From assembly GCA_014239435.1 (NCBI GenBank), contig JAAZYX010000026.1, positions 62,001 to 126,000 of the forward strand: a DNA stretch of 64,000 bases, written 5' to 3'. This document shows positions 25,900 to 35,093 of the stretch, in pieces (position 1 is the stretch's first letter; each line of letters opens with the position of its first letter). The notes under the pieces are model-generated. The model was not told the origin of the DNA, ran no database searches, and saw nothing but the letters and a program-made list of their open reading frames with translations. The translations under genes and the position numbers were made by a program. The stretch is from Fidelibacterota bacterium (GTDB taxonomy: Bacteria > Fidelibacterota > Marinisomatia > Marinisomatales > TCS55).

Positions 25900-26510
25900 C
25901 CGATATTCCCATTATATTAGCCTCTAAATCCCCAAGGCGAAAACTACTGCTGGACCAGATTGACCTTGGGTGTACTGTCATTCCTTCCGGCATTCAAGAG
26001 GACAAACATACTGGACAGCCTCCGGAAGAATATGCAATTGACCTCGCTACCGCCAAAGCAGCGGCTATATCAGAAAAATATCCGGATGCGCTTGTCATCG
26101 GCGCAGATACTATTGTCGTGCTGGAAAAAGAAATATTGGGGAAACCTACAGACAGGGATGATGCTTTTCTGATACTTTCGAAATTGTCCGGAAAAACACA
26201 TACTGTCATTACAGGCATGTCTATTCTATCAAAAAAATTCAGTGTTTCAGATAATTTTTTTGAAAAAACAATGGTTTCATTTAAACAAATAAATGATTCT
26301 GATATCTATAGATATATTGATACTTACAAGCCATTTGATAAAGCAGGAAGTTATGGAATTCAGGATCAGTTCTCGGTTTGGATACAAAAGATTGAAGGGT
26401 GCTTTTTCAATGTGATGGGATTCCCATTATCTGCCTTTTTTGAGCGGTATCGTTCCATTATGAAACGTATTGAAAATAATAATCGGAATCCTGTTGGCGG
26501 CATGGAGTAA
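25896..26510 (+). CDS. maf: Maf-family nucleotide pyrophosphatase
   Basis: A 204-residue Maf protein, which hydrolyses dTTP/UTP and modified nucleotides to monophosphates. The N-terminal motif SKSPRRKLLLDQI and the central active-site segments (VIGADTIVVLEKEILGKP, then LSGKTHTVITG) are present, as is the C-terminal PFDKAGSYGIQDQF with the catalytic Asp/Gln region. Its start overlaps the stop of the C25 peptidase gene by four bases (ATGA at 25896), so the two are co-translated. Maf has also been linked to septum control, and it leads toward the cell-division cluster. Confidence 0.92.
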   Translation: MTDIPIILASKSPRRKLLLDQIDLGCTVIPSGIQEDKHTGQPPEEYAIDLATAKAAAISEKYPDALVIGADTIVVLEKEILGKPTDRDDAFLILSKLSGKTHTVITGMSILSKKFSVSDNFFEKTMVSFKQINDSDIYRYIDTYKPFDKAGSYGIQDQFSVWIQKIEGCFFNVMGFPLSAFFERYRSIMKRIENNNRNPVGGME

Positions 26511-26533
26511 ACCCGTTAATTTTACCCAACGTT

Positions 26534-27355
26534 ATGGCTGAATTTTTCAAAGAACTCAAAGCCCTCCGGGAAAGCAAACAAATCCATCTTGAGGAAATCC
26601 ACAAGAAGACAAAGATTAATCTGGATTATCTCAAGGCGATTGAAGATGGTCAGTTCGACATACTTCCCAAACCTTACATTCGTCTGTTCCTGAAAGCTTA
26701 TACGGTTGAAATCGGCGGCGAACCGGAAAAATCCCTCAATCAGCTCGAACAGATGTTGGCAGCTCAGGAAAATAGGCCCGTCTCAAAACCGGCCGCACAG
26801 ACGGTAATTACAGATTTAGAACCCGAGGAATCCGTTCAGTCTGATTCTCGATCGCCAAAGAAAGTTCGGTCCGATATAACCAAAGGCATCTCACTTTTGG
26901 TGGTATTCTTATTTGCCATTTTTATCATTCGGAAGATCAATACCGAAAAAACAATTCTTACCCTCGATGAAACCGGCCCTTCGGAATTCGTCCAGGAGGC
27001 GCACATTACCCCAGGCGATTTGATGCATCTCTATCAAAAGGATTGGGGCCAGGAAGGGCCTATTGATGCAGAACCTCCTTTTGAGGTTAATATAAGTGCA
27101 ATTGACCGGCTTTTATATTCCGTTAAAACCGATCAGGAAAAAATCGATTATAAATCTATGTCAGCCGGCGATCATCATATCCATTCTTTTAAGAATGAAA
27201 TGACAATTATGATAAAAAATTCCCAAGGCGTTAACATCCATGTCAATGGGAAATCTCAGCCCAATCTCGAAGATCATTCGAATCCTGTCCGCATCCATTT
27301 TTCAGCGGATTCGTCCTCACGTACTGTGAAGACAGACTACTTCATTCCGAAGTAA
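26534..27355 (+). CDS. RodZ-like cytoskeletal regulator
   Basis: A 273-residue protein with an N-terminal helix-turn-helix of the RodZ type (residues 1-70: EFFKELKALRESKQIHLEEI, then LDYLKAIEDGQFDILPKPYI). A linker, one membrane helix (about 116-134: GISLLVVFLFAIFIIRKI) and a periplasmic beta domain (DUF4115, about 190-273) follow. RodZ links MreB to the membrane and shapes the cell; the domain layout fits. Located between maf and mraZ, 165 bases before the division-cluster promoter, so the shape and division genes are neighbours. Confidence 0.85.
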   Translation: MAEFFKELKALRESKQIHLEEIHKKTKINLDYLKAIEDGQFDILPKPYIRLFLKAYTVEIGGEPEKSLNQLEQMLAAQENRPVSKPAAQTVITDLEPEESVQSDSRSPKKVRSDITKGISLLVVFLFAIFIIRKINTEKTILTLDETGPSEFVQEAHITPGDLMHLYQKDWGQEGPIDAEPPFEVNISAIDRLLYSVKTDQEKIDYKSMSAGDHHIHSFKNEMTIMIKNSQGVNIHVNGKSQPNLEDHSNPVRIHFSADSSSRTVKTDYFIPK

Positions 27356-27448
27356 ATCACTTAACCCTTTCCTTTAGCTCAACAGCCTCATTTCATCCCT
27401 TTGTGGTGTGATTACCCAAAATAATTAAAGTTATTTGATAAATAAGTA

Positions 27449-27495
27449 TTGACATGTGTGGGGAATAGTAAATAGATTGTGGGTAGTTGTGGGGA
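27449..27495 (+). promoter_or_regulatory. dcw promoter with MraZ-type TGGGN repeats
   Basis: A perfect -35-like TTGACA (27449-27454) is followed after 18 bases by TAGATT (27473-27478), a fair -10 box. Three TGGGN units follow the pattern bound by MraZ: TGGGG (27459-27463), TGGGT (27480-27484) and TGGGG (27490-27494). The last two have exactly five bases between them, the known MraZ operator spacing; the first is 21 bases upstream. MraZ, encoded 26 bases downstream, would thus repress its own cluster by covering this promoter. Confidence 0.7.
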
Positions 27496-27520
27496 ATTAT
27501 CCCTAGAAATATTTGAGGTA

Positions 27521-27985
27521 ATGACACTTACAGACAATACATTTTCAGGCGAATACTCTTATTCGATTGACACTAAAGGACGGGTTAACATTCCGGCAAA
27601 ATTCAGGCAGGCCCTCACTGCAGAGAATGATAATACATTCGTGATCACGCGCGGAATGGATCGATGTGTTTGGGTATATCCGCTTACGGAATGGAAATTT
27701 ATCGAGTCGGAATTACGAGAGCTTTCATCTCTCGCCTCTATCCACAGAACCTTTATCAGAAATACAACCCGTTACGCCACGCCAGTCACATACGACAAAC
27801 AGGGGCGGATTCAAATCACTCCGTCCCTGGTAGAATTTGCAGGATTAAAAAAATCAACTCTCATTATTGGGATGGTGAATAAAATCGAAATATGGAATCC
27901 CGATACCCTAAAGAAAACTGAAAAGAAGAATCTTGAAATTGATTCATCAGATTATGACACTCTCGCAGAAAAAATTATTCTCTAA
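27521..27985 (+). CDS. mraZ: MraZ, transcriptional repressor of the division cluster
   Basis: A 154-residue protein with two AbrB-like SpoVT halves: FSGEYSYSIDTKGRVNIPAK near residue 10, and the second DKQGRIQITPSL near 90. The DxKGR motif in the first half is typical of MraZ, which binds TGGGN repeats and represses the mra/dcw operon. Three such repeats lie directly upstream. I start it at the ATG at 27521 (a GTG-like extension upstream lacks family similarity). Its last base overlaps the rsmH start. Conserved first position of the cluster. Confidence 0.93.
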   Translation: MTLTDNTFSGEYSYSIDTKGRVNIPAKFRQALTAENDNTFVITRGMDRCVWVYPLTEWKFIESELRELSSLASIHRTFIRNTTRYATPVTYDKQGRIQITPSLVEFAGLKKSTLIIGMVNKIEIWNPDTLKKTEKKNLEIDSSDYDTLAEKIIL

Positions 27986-28884
27986 TGTCCGGTCAACCTT
28001 TACAGGAAGTCGGGCAATCCCATATTCCTGTAATGGTATCGGAAGTATTAGAATTCCTGGACGTTCGGCCGGGACGAATTTATCTGGACGGAACAGTAGG
28101 TGCGGGAGGACACACCTCTCACATTCTTGCGGCGCTCGAAACCAGCGGAAAGCTGATAGGGATTGACCGCGATGAAGAGGCTTTGGACATCTGCCGTAAC
28201 CGGTTTTCAGACGCCTCTTCGCCCTTATCTCTGCACCACAGCTCATACCACACCTTTAAACCTATCCTCGATAATCTGGGGGTGGATCAATTGAACGGCT
28301 TATTTCTGGATCTTGGCCTTTCCTCCCTACAACTTGATTCACCCCATCGAGGGTTTTCATTTCGTCACTCATCCGCATTGGACCTCCGATTTGACCCATC
28401 TCAAGGTCAAACAGCAACCGAACTCATTGAAGAATCATCCGAAAAAGAGCTCACGAAAATTTTTCGGGATTTCGGCGAAGAGCGCAGATCCGGCAAGATT
28501 GCCTATATGATCAAGAAGATGGGATCCATCGCAACCACCGATGATTTGCAGGAAGCTATTCGGCGCAGTACACCGCCCGCAAACAGAAATCGCACTTTGG
28601 CACGAATTTTCCAAGCATTAAGAATTGCGGTAAATGGGGAGCTGGAAAAACTTTCTATCTTTCTAGAATGTTTTTTGGATTCACTTGCAATCGGAGGAAG
28701 GGTTGTGATTTTAAGTTACCATTCCCTCGAAGACAGGATGGTGAAACATGCCTTTAAATCTCTAAAACAGCAGGATAAACTGATGATTCTTACGAAAAAG
28801 CCCATGATTGCATCTGAAGATGAGCAGAGCCAAAACAGCAGATCGAGGAGTGCAAAACTTCGCGCGGCAGAGCGGATCGCCTGA
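27985..28884 (+). CDS. rsmH: RsmH, 16S rRNA m4C1402 methyltransferase
   Basis: A 299-residue AdoMet-dependent enzyme that methylates N4 of C1402 in the ribosomal P site. The N-terminal HIPVMVSEVLEFL and YLDGTVGAGGHTSHILAAL contain the cofactor-binding loop, and GLFLDLGLSSLQLDSPHRGF and RFDPSQGQTA are family signatures. The C-terminus has GGRVVILSYHSLEDRMVK. Length is normal. It overlaps mraZ by one base and ftsL by one base (TGATG). Confidence 0.95.
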   Translation: MSGQPLQEVGQSHIPVMVSEVLEFLDVRPGRIYLDGTVGAGGHTSHILAALETSGKLIGIDRDEEALDICRNRFSDASSPLSLHHSSYHTFKPILDNLGVDQLNGLFLDLGLSSLQLDSPHRGFSFRHSSALDLRFDPSQGQTATELIEESSEKELTKIFRDFGEERRSGKIAYMIKKMGSIATTDDLQEAIRRSTPPANRNRTLARIFQALRIAVNGELEKLSIFLECFLDSLAIGGRVVILSYHSLEDRMVKHAFKSLKQQDKLMILTKKPMIASEDEQSQNSRSRSAKLRAAERIA

Positions 28885-29225
28885 TGCGTATGTCCAAATC
28901 CAATCGCCAAAAGCTGAAGCGCCAAAAAGAATTTCTGCATACCCTGTTATTCTTTGGAATTACGACGGTATCAATAGCGGGACTGCTCGTCTATCTTTGG
29001 ATCTACACAGAAATCGATGAAGCGCTTATCGGCATCGAAGTGCAAAACGGGACTGTTACAGAACTCAATAATTCTATTGAAGAATTAAACGGTGAAATCG
29101 CCGGCCTTGCCAGGGTGGACCGTATCACATCCATCGCACGTGAGAAATTGAACATGGTGGTGGCGCATCCGGAAACGGTAGTCGTTTACGTCAATGCATC
29201 CGAAATGCTGGACGCCGATGACTAA
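28884..29225 (+). CDS. FtsL-like divisome protein
   Basis: A 113-residue protein with a basic cytoplasmic start, one membrane helix (about residues 19-40: LLFFGITTVSIAGLLVYLWI) and a periplasmic coiled coil with leucine-type repeats (VTELNNSIEELNGEIAGL). This is the layout of FtsL, which with FtsB and FtsQ activates FtsWI. Sequence is poorly conserved in the family, so the call rests on topology and its place between rsmH and the division PBP. The stop overlaps the PBP start by eight bases. Confidence 0.75.
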   Translation: MRMSKSNRQKLKRQKEFLHTLLFFGITTVSIAGLLVYLWIYTEIDEALIGIEVQNGTVTELNNSIEELNGEIAGLARVDRITSIAREKLNMVVAHPETVVVYVNASEMLDADD

Positions 29226-31218
29226 AACATTTATGAAATACCGCTCGCGGGTTACCGTTGTATCTGGTTTTGTGATTATTACCTGGGTTACACTTTCTAT
29301 GCGGTTATTTCAAATTATGGTTTTGGATGGTGACGGATACCGAGAAAAAGGTATGGCACAGGCCAGAAAAACAGAACCAATTCCATTTGTCCGTGGAAAC
29401 ATCTACGATAGAAAAAACCGGTCACTCACCAAAAATATTATTCAATTTTCTTTTGCCTATGTCCCTGATTCGAAAGCAAATCCAATCGAGCTCGCTAAAG
29501 CATTAAGCGGTCTTTCCAGAAATTCAGAAGAGTACTATGAGAAAAAAATTCGAGGCGCCAGCAGATTCACTTATCTTGAGCGGAATGTAAAAAGGCAGAT
29601 TTGTGAAGCATTAATTAACAAACCGCCAGAAGGTTTAATTGTCTTAAGAAATCCCCGTCGGTATTATCCACATTTAAATATTGCATCCCAAATCCTCGGA
29701 CTAACCAATGTGGACGATAAAGGAATTGCGGGCATTGAAATGCAGTTTGAGTCCTATCTCAACGGTGAAAACGGGTGGATCGTAAAACAACAAATAAATA
29801 AGGGTCCCTTGAATCCGAAAAACGGATTTCCGAGAAAAAATCCAATTGATGGGAAAAATATACAGTTGACCATTGATTTGGATTATCAGGCAATCCTTCA
29901 GGAAGAATTGCTGTCTCAAATGACTCGAGCGAAAGCTATCGGCGCGACTGGTGTTATATTAAATCCGCAAACGGGGAACATTCTTGCAATGGCATCTCTC
30001 CCAGATTTTGATCCCAACCGTCCCGGTTCGGCGCCTATCGAAAACCAAAAAAATAAATCCATTACAGATCAATACGAGCCGGGTTCAACATTCAAAATTG
30101 TGACTGCTTCTGCTGCGCTTGATCAAAATGCAGTAGGATTACTAGAAGAATTCAATTGTGAGAACGGCACTTTTGTGTACGCAGGACAAATTATCAAAGA
30201 TTGGGAAGATTTTGGTTTGCTGACTTTTTCGCAGATTCTTGCACAATCCAGCAATGTAGGAGTGATCAAAGTTGCTGATCGACTTGGCCCAAATATCCTC
30301 CACCGCTATGCAAGAGATTTTGGTTTTGGGATGTCTACAACCATTTCTCTTCCCGGCGAGTCATCGGGTACACTTCATGCGCCAAAAGAGTGGTCTGCAA
30401 TTACACTGGCTGTATTATCTCTCGGTCACGAAGTCGGCGTAACAGCGCTTCAATTGGGATTGGCGTATGCTGCCATTGCGAATGGCGGATTTTTAATGAA
30501 GCCGAGGATTGTGAACCAAATCATGACACCCCATTCAAATGGAAAAGGATCGATTGTATACGCCGAACGACCTGAAGTCATCCGAAAAATAATGCCGGAA
30601 TCCGTTTCGCAAACCATGCGAAGAATTTTGGTAAAAGCGGTGGACCAAGGAACGGGGACAAATGCGGCTATTCCCGGCTGGTCTATTGCAGGGAAAACAG
30701 GCACAGCTCAAAAATTTATAGACGGCAAATATTCAGATACAAAATTCATTTCAAATTTTGTCGGCTTCTTTCCTGCTGAAGATCCGCAAATCCTCGCGGT
30801 AATTATTTTAGATGAACCTGCTCATGGATTTCATTGGGGAGGTCAAGGCGCTGCGCCTGTCTTCCGAAAGGTAATGCAGCGTATCATTAATATGGATGAT
30901 TCCTTCAAGCCCATTCCCCGGGAAAAGAAATTTCAGACGGATCCGGTCCTTGCTCAGAAAAATCCCTTGATTCCGCCGGCGCAAAATTCTTCCGTTCCCG
31001 TCATCCTCACCACGCAATCTTTGGAAAATTTTCGAACCGTTGATCATCGGACCTTCGTGCCCAATGTTCGCGGAATGAGTCTTAAAAAAGCAAAGCGAAT
31101 CCTAAAAAATAAAGGATTCAAAGTCATGGCCGAAGGCTCCGGGCAGGTCAATTGGCAATATCCCGAACCGGGAACAAACCTTGCGCACGGTGCTATATGC
31201 AAGATAGGATTAAGATGA
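29218..31218 (+). CDS. ftsI: Division penicillin-binding protein FtsI/PBP3 with PASTA domain
   Basis: A 666-residue transpeptidase that cross-links septal peptidoglycan. It has one N-terminal membrane helix (about residues 10-30), a PBP dimerisation domain (PFVRGNIYDRKNRSLTKNI) and the transpeptidase domain with Ser-x-x-Lys (PGSTFKI), SSN (AQSSNVGV) and KTGTAQK. A C-terminal PASTA domain (about 605-666: VPNVRGMSLKKAKRILKNKG) follows, as in many FCB and Gram-positive division PBPs but not E. coli PBP3. I start it at the ATG at 29218; an ATG at 29233 is possible. The ATGA junction with murE suggests coupling. Confidence 0.92.
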   Translation: MTKTFMKYRSRVTVVSGFVIITWVTLSMRLFQIMVLDGDGYREKGMAQARKTEPIPFVRGNIYDRKNRSLTKNIIQFSFAYVPDSKANPIELAKALSGLSRNSEEYYEKKIRGASRFTYLERNVKRQICEALINKPPEGLIVLRNPRRYYPHLNIASQILGLTNVDDKGIAGIEMQFESYLNGENGWIVKQQINKGPLNPKNGFPRKNPIDGKNIQLTIDLDYQAILQEELLSQMTRAKAIGATGVILNPQTGNILAMASLPDFDPNRPGSAPIENQKNKSITDQYEPGSTFKIVTASAALDQNAVGLLEEFNCENGTFVYAGQIIKDWEDFGLLTFSQILAQSSNVGVIKVADRLGPNILHRYARDFGFGMSTTISLPGESSGTLHAPKEWSAITLAVLSLGHEVGVTALQLGLAYAAIANGGFLMKPRIVNQIMTPHSNGKGSIVYAERPEVIRKIMPESVSQTMRRILVKAVDQGTGTNAAIPGWSIAGKTGTAQKFIDGKYSDTKFISNFVGFFPAEDPQILAVIILDEPAHGFHWGGQGAAPVFRKVMQRIINMDDSFKPIPREKKFQTDPVLAQKNPLIPPAQNSSVPVILTTQSLENFRTVDHRTFVPNVRGMSLKKAKRILKNKGFKVMAEGSGQVNWQYPEPGTNLAHGAICKIGLR

Positions 31219-32672
31219 CTTTTCCCCTCAATAAACTTGTGACAGGACTTGTATACCAAAACGGAGACGTGCCTCCCACGCCCATAAACGGAATTGTTAC
31301 TCATGCCGATCGGGTAAAATCCGGCAACCTCTATATTGCGATCCACGGAACCCAAGCCGATGGACATGATTTTGTGCCACAAGCTCTGGATAATGGCGCA
31401 GCGGCTGTCATCAGCAACGGCCGTGATTTGGGCGACCTCCCTGTCCCGCAAATAAAAGTTGGAAATCCGCGTAAGGCCGCTTCTATAGTTTCTGCAGAAT
31501 TTTTTGGACATCCATCTAAATCGCTTCACGTTACCGGCATTACGGGAACAAATGGGAAAACCACGGTCGCCACACTTTTAAATTCCATTCTTACTCATGC
31601 AAATTATAAAACTGCTCAACTCGGAACTTTGGGTGTTTTAGCCGAAGGATTTGCACGGGATAAAACATTAACAACGCCCGATCCAATTTCCCTACACAGA
31701 TTGCTGGCCGACCTAAAAGCCAATGGTTTTACCCACATTGTTATGGAGGTATCATCTCACGCGCTGGATCAGCACCGTGTTTCCGATGTCAAATTCAATA
31801 CGGCAGTCCACACCAATCTGACGCCGGAACATTTGGACTATCATGAAACTATGGAAGATTATTTCCACGCCAAGGCGAGGCTTTTCAAATCGCTGCCGAT
31901 TACCGGAACGTCTATCATAAATATGGATGATGAGTCCGGCGGCCGATTCCAAAAGGAAAGCACAGCACCGGTCATTACAACGGCGCTTCAAAATGGAACC
32001 GATGTGTCGTTCAAAGAAATTGAAAACGATTTGGATGGAATTCGCGGAATCGTCAAAGCAGGCGATCTCAGAGTTCCGATTGCGTCATCTTTGATCGGTA
32101 CCTTCAATGCCGAAAATATTTTATCCGCCATCGCAGCTGCTATAACGATGGGGATCCCTGAAGAATCCATTAGCAACGGAATCAATTCCTGCACTGCAAT
32201 TGAGGGACGGATGGAACGATTTACGCTAACTTCAGGCGGTACGGTCATAATGGATTATGCGCACACGCCGGATGCATATGAGAAAGTATTGGCAACCATT
32301 AAATCTTCCGCAAAAGACGGCGATAGGCTGACGCTCATTTTTGGATGCGGCGGCGACAGAGATCAGCAAAAACGCCCGCTGATGGCGGCGGCGGCCGAAA
32401 CCTACGCTGACCGGTGTTTTGTGACTCCGGACAACCCGCGCAATGAGAATCTTGGAAGTATAAATGCGGACATCCTTAAAGGATTTTCATTCAATTGCTA
32501 TACCGTTTTTGATGATCGAGAAACCGCGCTTCGCACTGCCCTTTCGGAAGCTTCTGAAAGTGATGTTGTTATCGTACTTGGAAAAGGACGAGAAAATTAT
32601 CAGGAAATTGAAAATGAAAAAATCCCTTATTCTGATTTCGAAATAATTCAGGAATTTTCCCATGCGGATTGA
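31215..32672 (+). CDS. murE: UDP-MurNAc-L-Ala-D-Glu ligase MurE (meso-DAP type)
   Basis: A 485-residue Mur ligase adding the third residue to the stem peptide. The P-loop is GITGTNGKTTVATLL (about residue 110), and the DNPR motif (VTPDNPRNE, near 410) points to meso-diaminopimelate as substrate rather than lysine. It also has HLTPEHLDYH-type motif (NLTPEHLDYHETMEDYF) and ATP-site residues. The ATG at 31215 overlaps the ftsI stop (ATGA). It overlaps murF by 11 bases. Confidence 0.95.
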   Translation: MTFPLNKLVTGLVYQNGDVPPTPINGIVTHADRVKSGNLYIAIHGTQADGHDFVPQALDNGAAAVISNGRDLGDLPVPQIKVGNPRKAASIVSAEFFGHPSKSLHVTGITGTNGKTTVATLLNSILTHANYKTAQLGTLGVLAEGFARDKTLTTPDPISLHRLLADLKANGFTHIVMEVSSHALDQHRVSDVKFNTAVHTNLTPEHLDYHETMEDYFHAKARLFKSLPITGTSIINMDDESGGRFQKESTAPVITTALQNGTDVSFKEIENDLDGIRGIVKAGDLRVPIASSLIGTFNAENILSAIAAAITMGIPEESISNGINSCTAIEGRMERFTLTSGGTVIMDYAHTPDAYEKVLATIKSSAKDGDRLTLIFGCGGDRDQQKRPLMAAAAETYADRCFVTPDNPRNENLGSINADILKGFSFNCYTVFDDRETALRTALSEASESDVVIVLGKGRENYQEIENEKIPYSDFEIIQEFSHAD

Positions 32673-33990
32673 ACTTCCAAATCCAGCGGAATTTGCTACA
32701 ATGAGCGGATTCACTCCATCCGAAACAATAAAAGGTATTACCAACGATTCCAGGGAATGCCAAGAAGGTGATCTTTATATTGCTCTCAAAGGCGAACAAA
32801 TGGATGGACATGATTTTATTACGAATGCAATGGAACAGGGCGCTTCCGCCGCGCTGGTATCCAAAGATTATTTGTCTGAATCTTCGAACATGATTGCAGT
32901 AGAAAACCCGTTGGAAGCATTAGGCGATTTAGCACTTAAGTGGCGGAACCAATTTGACATTCCCATAGTCGGCATTACGGGATCCAATGGAAAAACAACT
33001 ACCAAAGACTTGGTCTATCATGTATTGTCAGGATTCCACGCTGTCCACGCAACTAAGGGGAATTTCAATACGTCCATCGGACTGCCGCTCACACTTCTTT
33101 CTATGCCGAAAGAAACGACCATCGCCATTTTGGAAATGGGCGCAAATCAGCCCGGAGATATTCAAACTCTCTGCGATATTGCGCAGCCAAGCCACGGCAT
33201 GATTACCAACATTGCTCCGGCTCATCTCGAAGGATTTGGCACGATTGAATCCGTTGCCAACACCAAGGCAGCTCTATTTAATGTATTAAAAGATGGCATC
33301 GCTTTTGTGAATGCAGCAGATTCGCGCATTCTTGCACTATCCGTCCCGAATGAAAAAGTGACGTTTGGCATTTCGCCGGATTGTGACTTCCCTGCCGATA
33401 TTCATCATGAGGCTGACGGAACCATAACTCTGACGGTGGATTCTGAGGAAATTCCAACAGGGTCTCAAAATTTGACCTTTGCGAAAAATGTGATTGCATC
33501 TGCAGCGCTTACCGTAACGCTTGGATTGGATTGGAATCAATTCCGGGAAGCAATCCTGACTTTTCAGCCTCCCAAAGGACGCTGCCAAGTCAAGCTGTTT
33601 AACGAAATTACCATCATTGATGATACCTACAATGCAAATCTGGAATCCACAAAGGCAGCGATTGATTATCTTTCGGCATTCAGCGGAGGCGGCAGGCGGA
33701 TGCTCGTATTTGGCGATATGTTTGAGCTGGGTTCAAGTTCAGAAGAACAGCATCGAAAAGTCGGCGAAAAATGTATCGACGCAAATTTGGATGCACTTTT
33801 TACCGTAGGGCCAGAATCCGAACAAACAGATTCTGCTGCCTCTGTGCTTCCCATTCATCATCATTTCGATTCAAAGGATGAACTGGTGCAGGAATTAAAA
33901 GACACGCTTATGTCCGGAGATCATTTGTTGGTCAAGGGTTCGCGCGGGATGGCAATGGAAACTGTGATTGATGATTTGGTGGCTGCCTGA
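32662..33990 (+). CDS. murF: UDP-MurNAc-tripeptide D-Ala-D-Ala ligase MurF
   Basis: A 442-residue Mur ligase that adds D-Ala-D-Ala to complete the UDP-MurNAc pentapeptide in the cytoplasm. The N-terminal domain has GITNDSRECQEGDLYIALKG, the P-loop is GITGSNGKTTTKDLVYHVLS (about residue 105), and NIAPAHLEGFGTIESVANTK and DDTYNANLESTKAAIDYL are family motifs. Length is normal for MurF. It overlaps murE by 11 bases and mraY by one base. Confidence 0.95.
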   Translation: MRIELPNPAEFATMSGFTPSETIKGITNDSRECQEGDLYIALKGEQMDGHDFITNAMEQGASAALVSKDYLSESSNMIAVENPLEALGDLALKWRNQFDIPIVGITGSNGKTTTKDLVYHVLSGFHAVHATKGNFNTSIGLPLTLLSMPKETTIAILEMGANQPGDIQTLCDIAQPSHGMITNIAPAHLEGFGTIESVANTKAALFNVLKDGIAFVNAADSRILALSVPNEKVTFGISPDCDFPADIHHEADGTITLTVDSEEIPTGSQNLTFAKNVIASAALTVTLGLDWNQFREAILTFQPPKGRCQVKLFNEITIIDDTYNANLESTKAAIDYLSAFSGGGRRMLVFGDMFELGSSSEEQHRKVGEKCIDANLDALFTVGPESEQTDSAASVLPIHHHFDSKDELVQELKDTLMSGDHLLVKGSRGMAMETVIDDLVAA

Positions 33991-35093
33991 TGCTTTACGA
34001 ACTTCTCTTCCCGCTACGCGATCAGTTTTCACCTTTCAACCTATTTCAATATATAACTTTTCGAGCGGCTTCAGCAGCGATGCTTGCGCTGATTATTTGT
34101 TTTTTCCTCGGACCTAAAATTATCCAAATGCTGCATAATCGGCAGATTGGAGAGGAAATTCGTGAACAAGGCCCTGAGTCTCATCACGCAAAAAAAGGGA
34201 CGCCAACCATGGGCGGGCTTATTATCCTGTTTGCCGTTATTCTGCCAACCTTTCTCTTTGCCAACCTGCAAAACCCATTCGTTCAAATTATTATGGTTAC
34301 TGTGATTTGGATGGGGATAATCGGCTTTTTGGATGATTATCTGAAAGTGGTAAAGAAGATGAAAAAAGGTCTCATCGCCCGATACAAAATGATTGGTCAA
34401 ATTCTGTTGGGGCTTTTGGTGGCTATATGGATTCAATACACACCTGAATTCAAGGATGTTTGGAGTGTTACATCTGTTCCATTTTTGAAAAATGTAGAAA
34501 TCAATTTCGGTTTACTTTATCCGCTTTTTGTCATAATAGTAATAACCGGAACATCCAATGCTGTCAATCTAACCGATGGGTTGGATGGACTCGCGGCAGG
34601 TTTGCTTGCTATCGCCTTTGGTGTGTTTGGCGCAATCGCCTATATTACCGGCCGCGTTGATTTTTCAGATTACCTCAATATTCTTTATCTGCCCGGCGCA
34701 GGCGAATTAGCTGTTTTTGCATCCGCCATTGCTGGCGCGTGCCTTGGTTACTTATGGTTTAATGCCGCTCCGGCGGAAGTGTTCATGGGAGATATTGGTT
34801 CCCTCTCTACCGGCGCCGCATTGGGGACGATGGCGATTTTATTAAAAAAAGAATTCTTACTGTTAATTATTGGCGGTGTATTCGTTTGGGAAGCAATATC
34901 TGTAATCCTACAAGTGGGATATTTCCGATGGACAAAAAAAGCAACCGGAGTAGGAAAGAGACTTTTTCTGATGGCGCCGATCCATCATCATTTTGAGCTG
35001 AAAGGCTGGCCGGAGTCCAGAGTTGTAATTCGATTTTGGATTATCGGAATCTTGCTTGCACTTTTCTCACTTACCACATTCAAAATCCGCTGA
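33990..35093 (+). CDS. mraY: Phospho-MurNAc-pentapeptide translocase MraY
   Basis: A 367-residue integral membrane enzyme that transfers phospho-MurNAc-pentapeptide to undecaprenyl phosphate, making lipid I. About ten membrane helices are visible. Key motifs are KKGTPTMGGLIIL, FLDDYLKVVKKMKKGL (the Asp-Asp pair), NLTDGLDGLAAGLL, and the C-terminal MAPIHHHFELKGWPE. All are characteristic of MraY rather than WecA. The stop overlaps the murD start (TGATG at 35091-35095). Confidence 0.96.
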   Translation: MLYELLFPLRDQFSPFNLFQYITFRAASAAMLALIICFFLGPKIIQMLHNRQIGEEIREQGPESHHAKKGTPTMGGLIILFAVILPTFLFANLQNPFVQIIMVTVIWMGIIGFLDDYLKVVKKMKKGLIARYKMIGQILLGLLVAIWIQYTPEFKDVWSVTSVPFLKNVEINFGLLYPLFVIIVITGTSNAVNLTDGLDGLAAGLLAIAFGVFGAIAYITGRVDFSDYLNILYLPGAGELAVFASAIAGACLGYLWFNAAPAEVFMGDIGSLSTGAALGTMAILLKKEFLLLIIGGVFVWEAISVILQVGYFRWTKKATGVGKRLFLMAPIHHHFELKGWPESRVVIRFWIIGILLALFSLTTFKIR

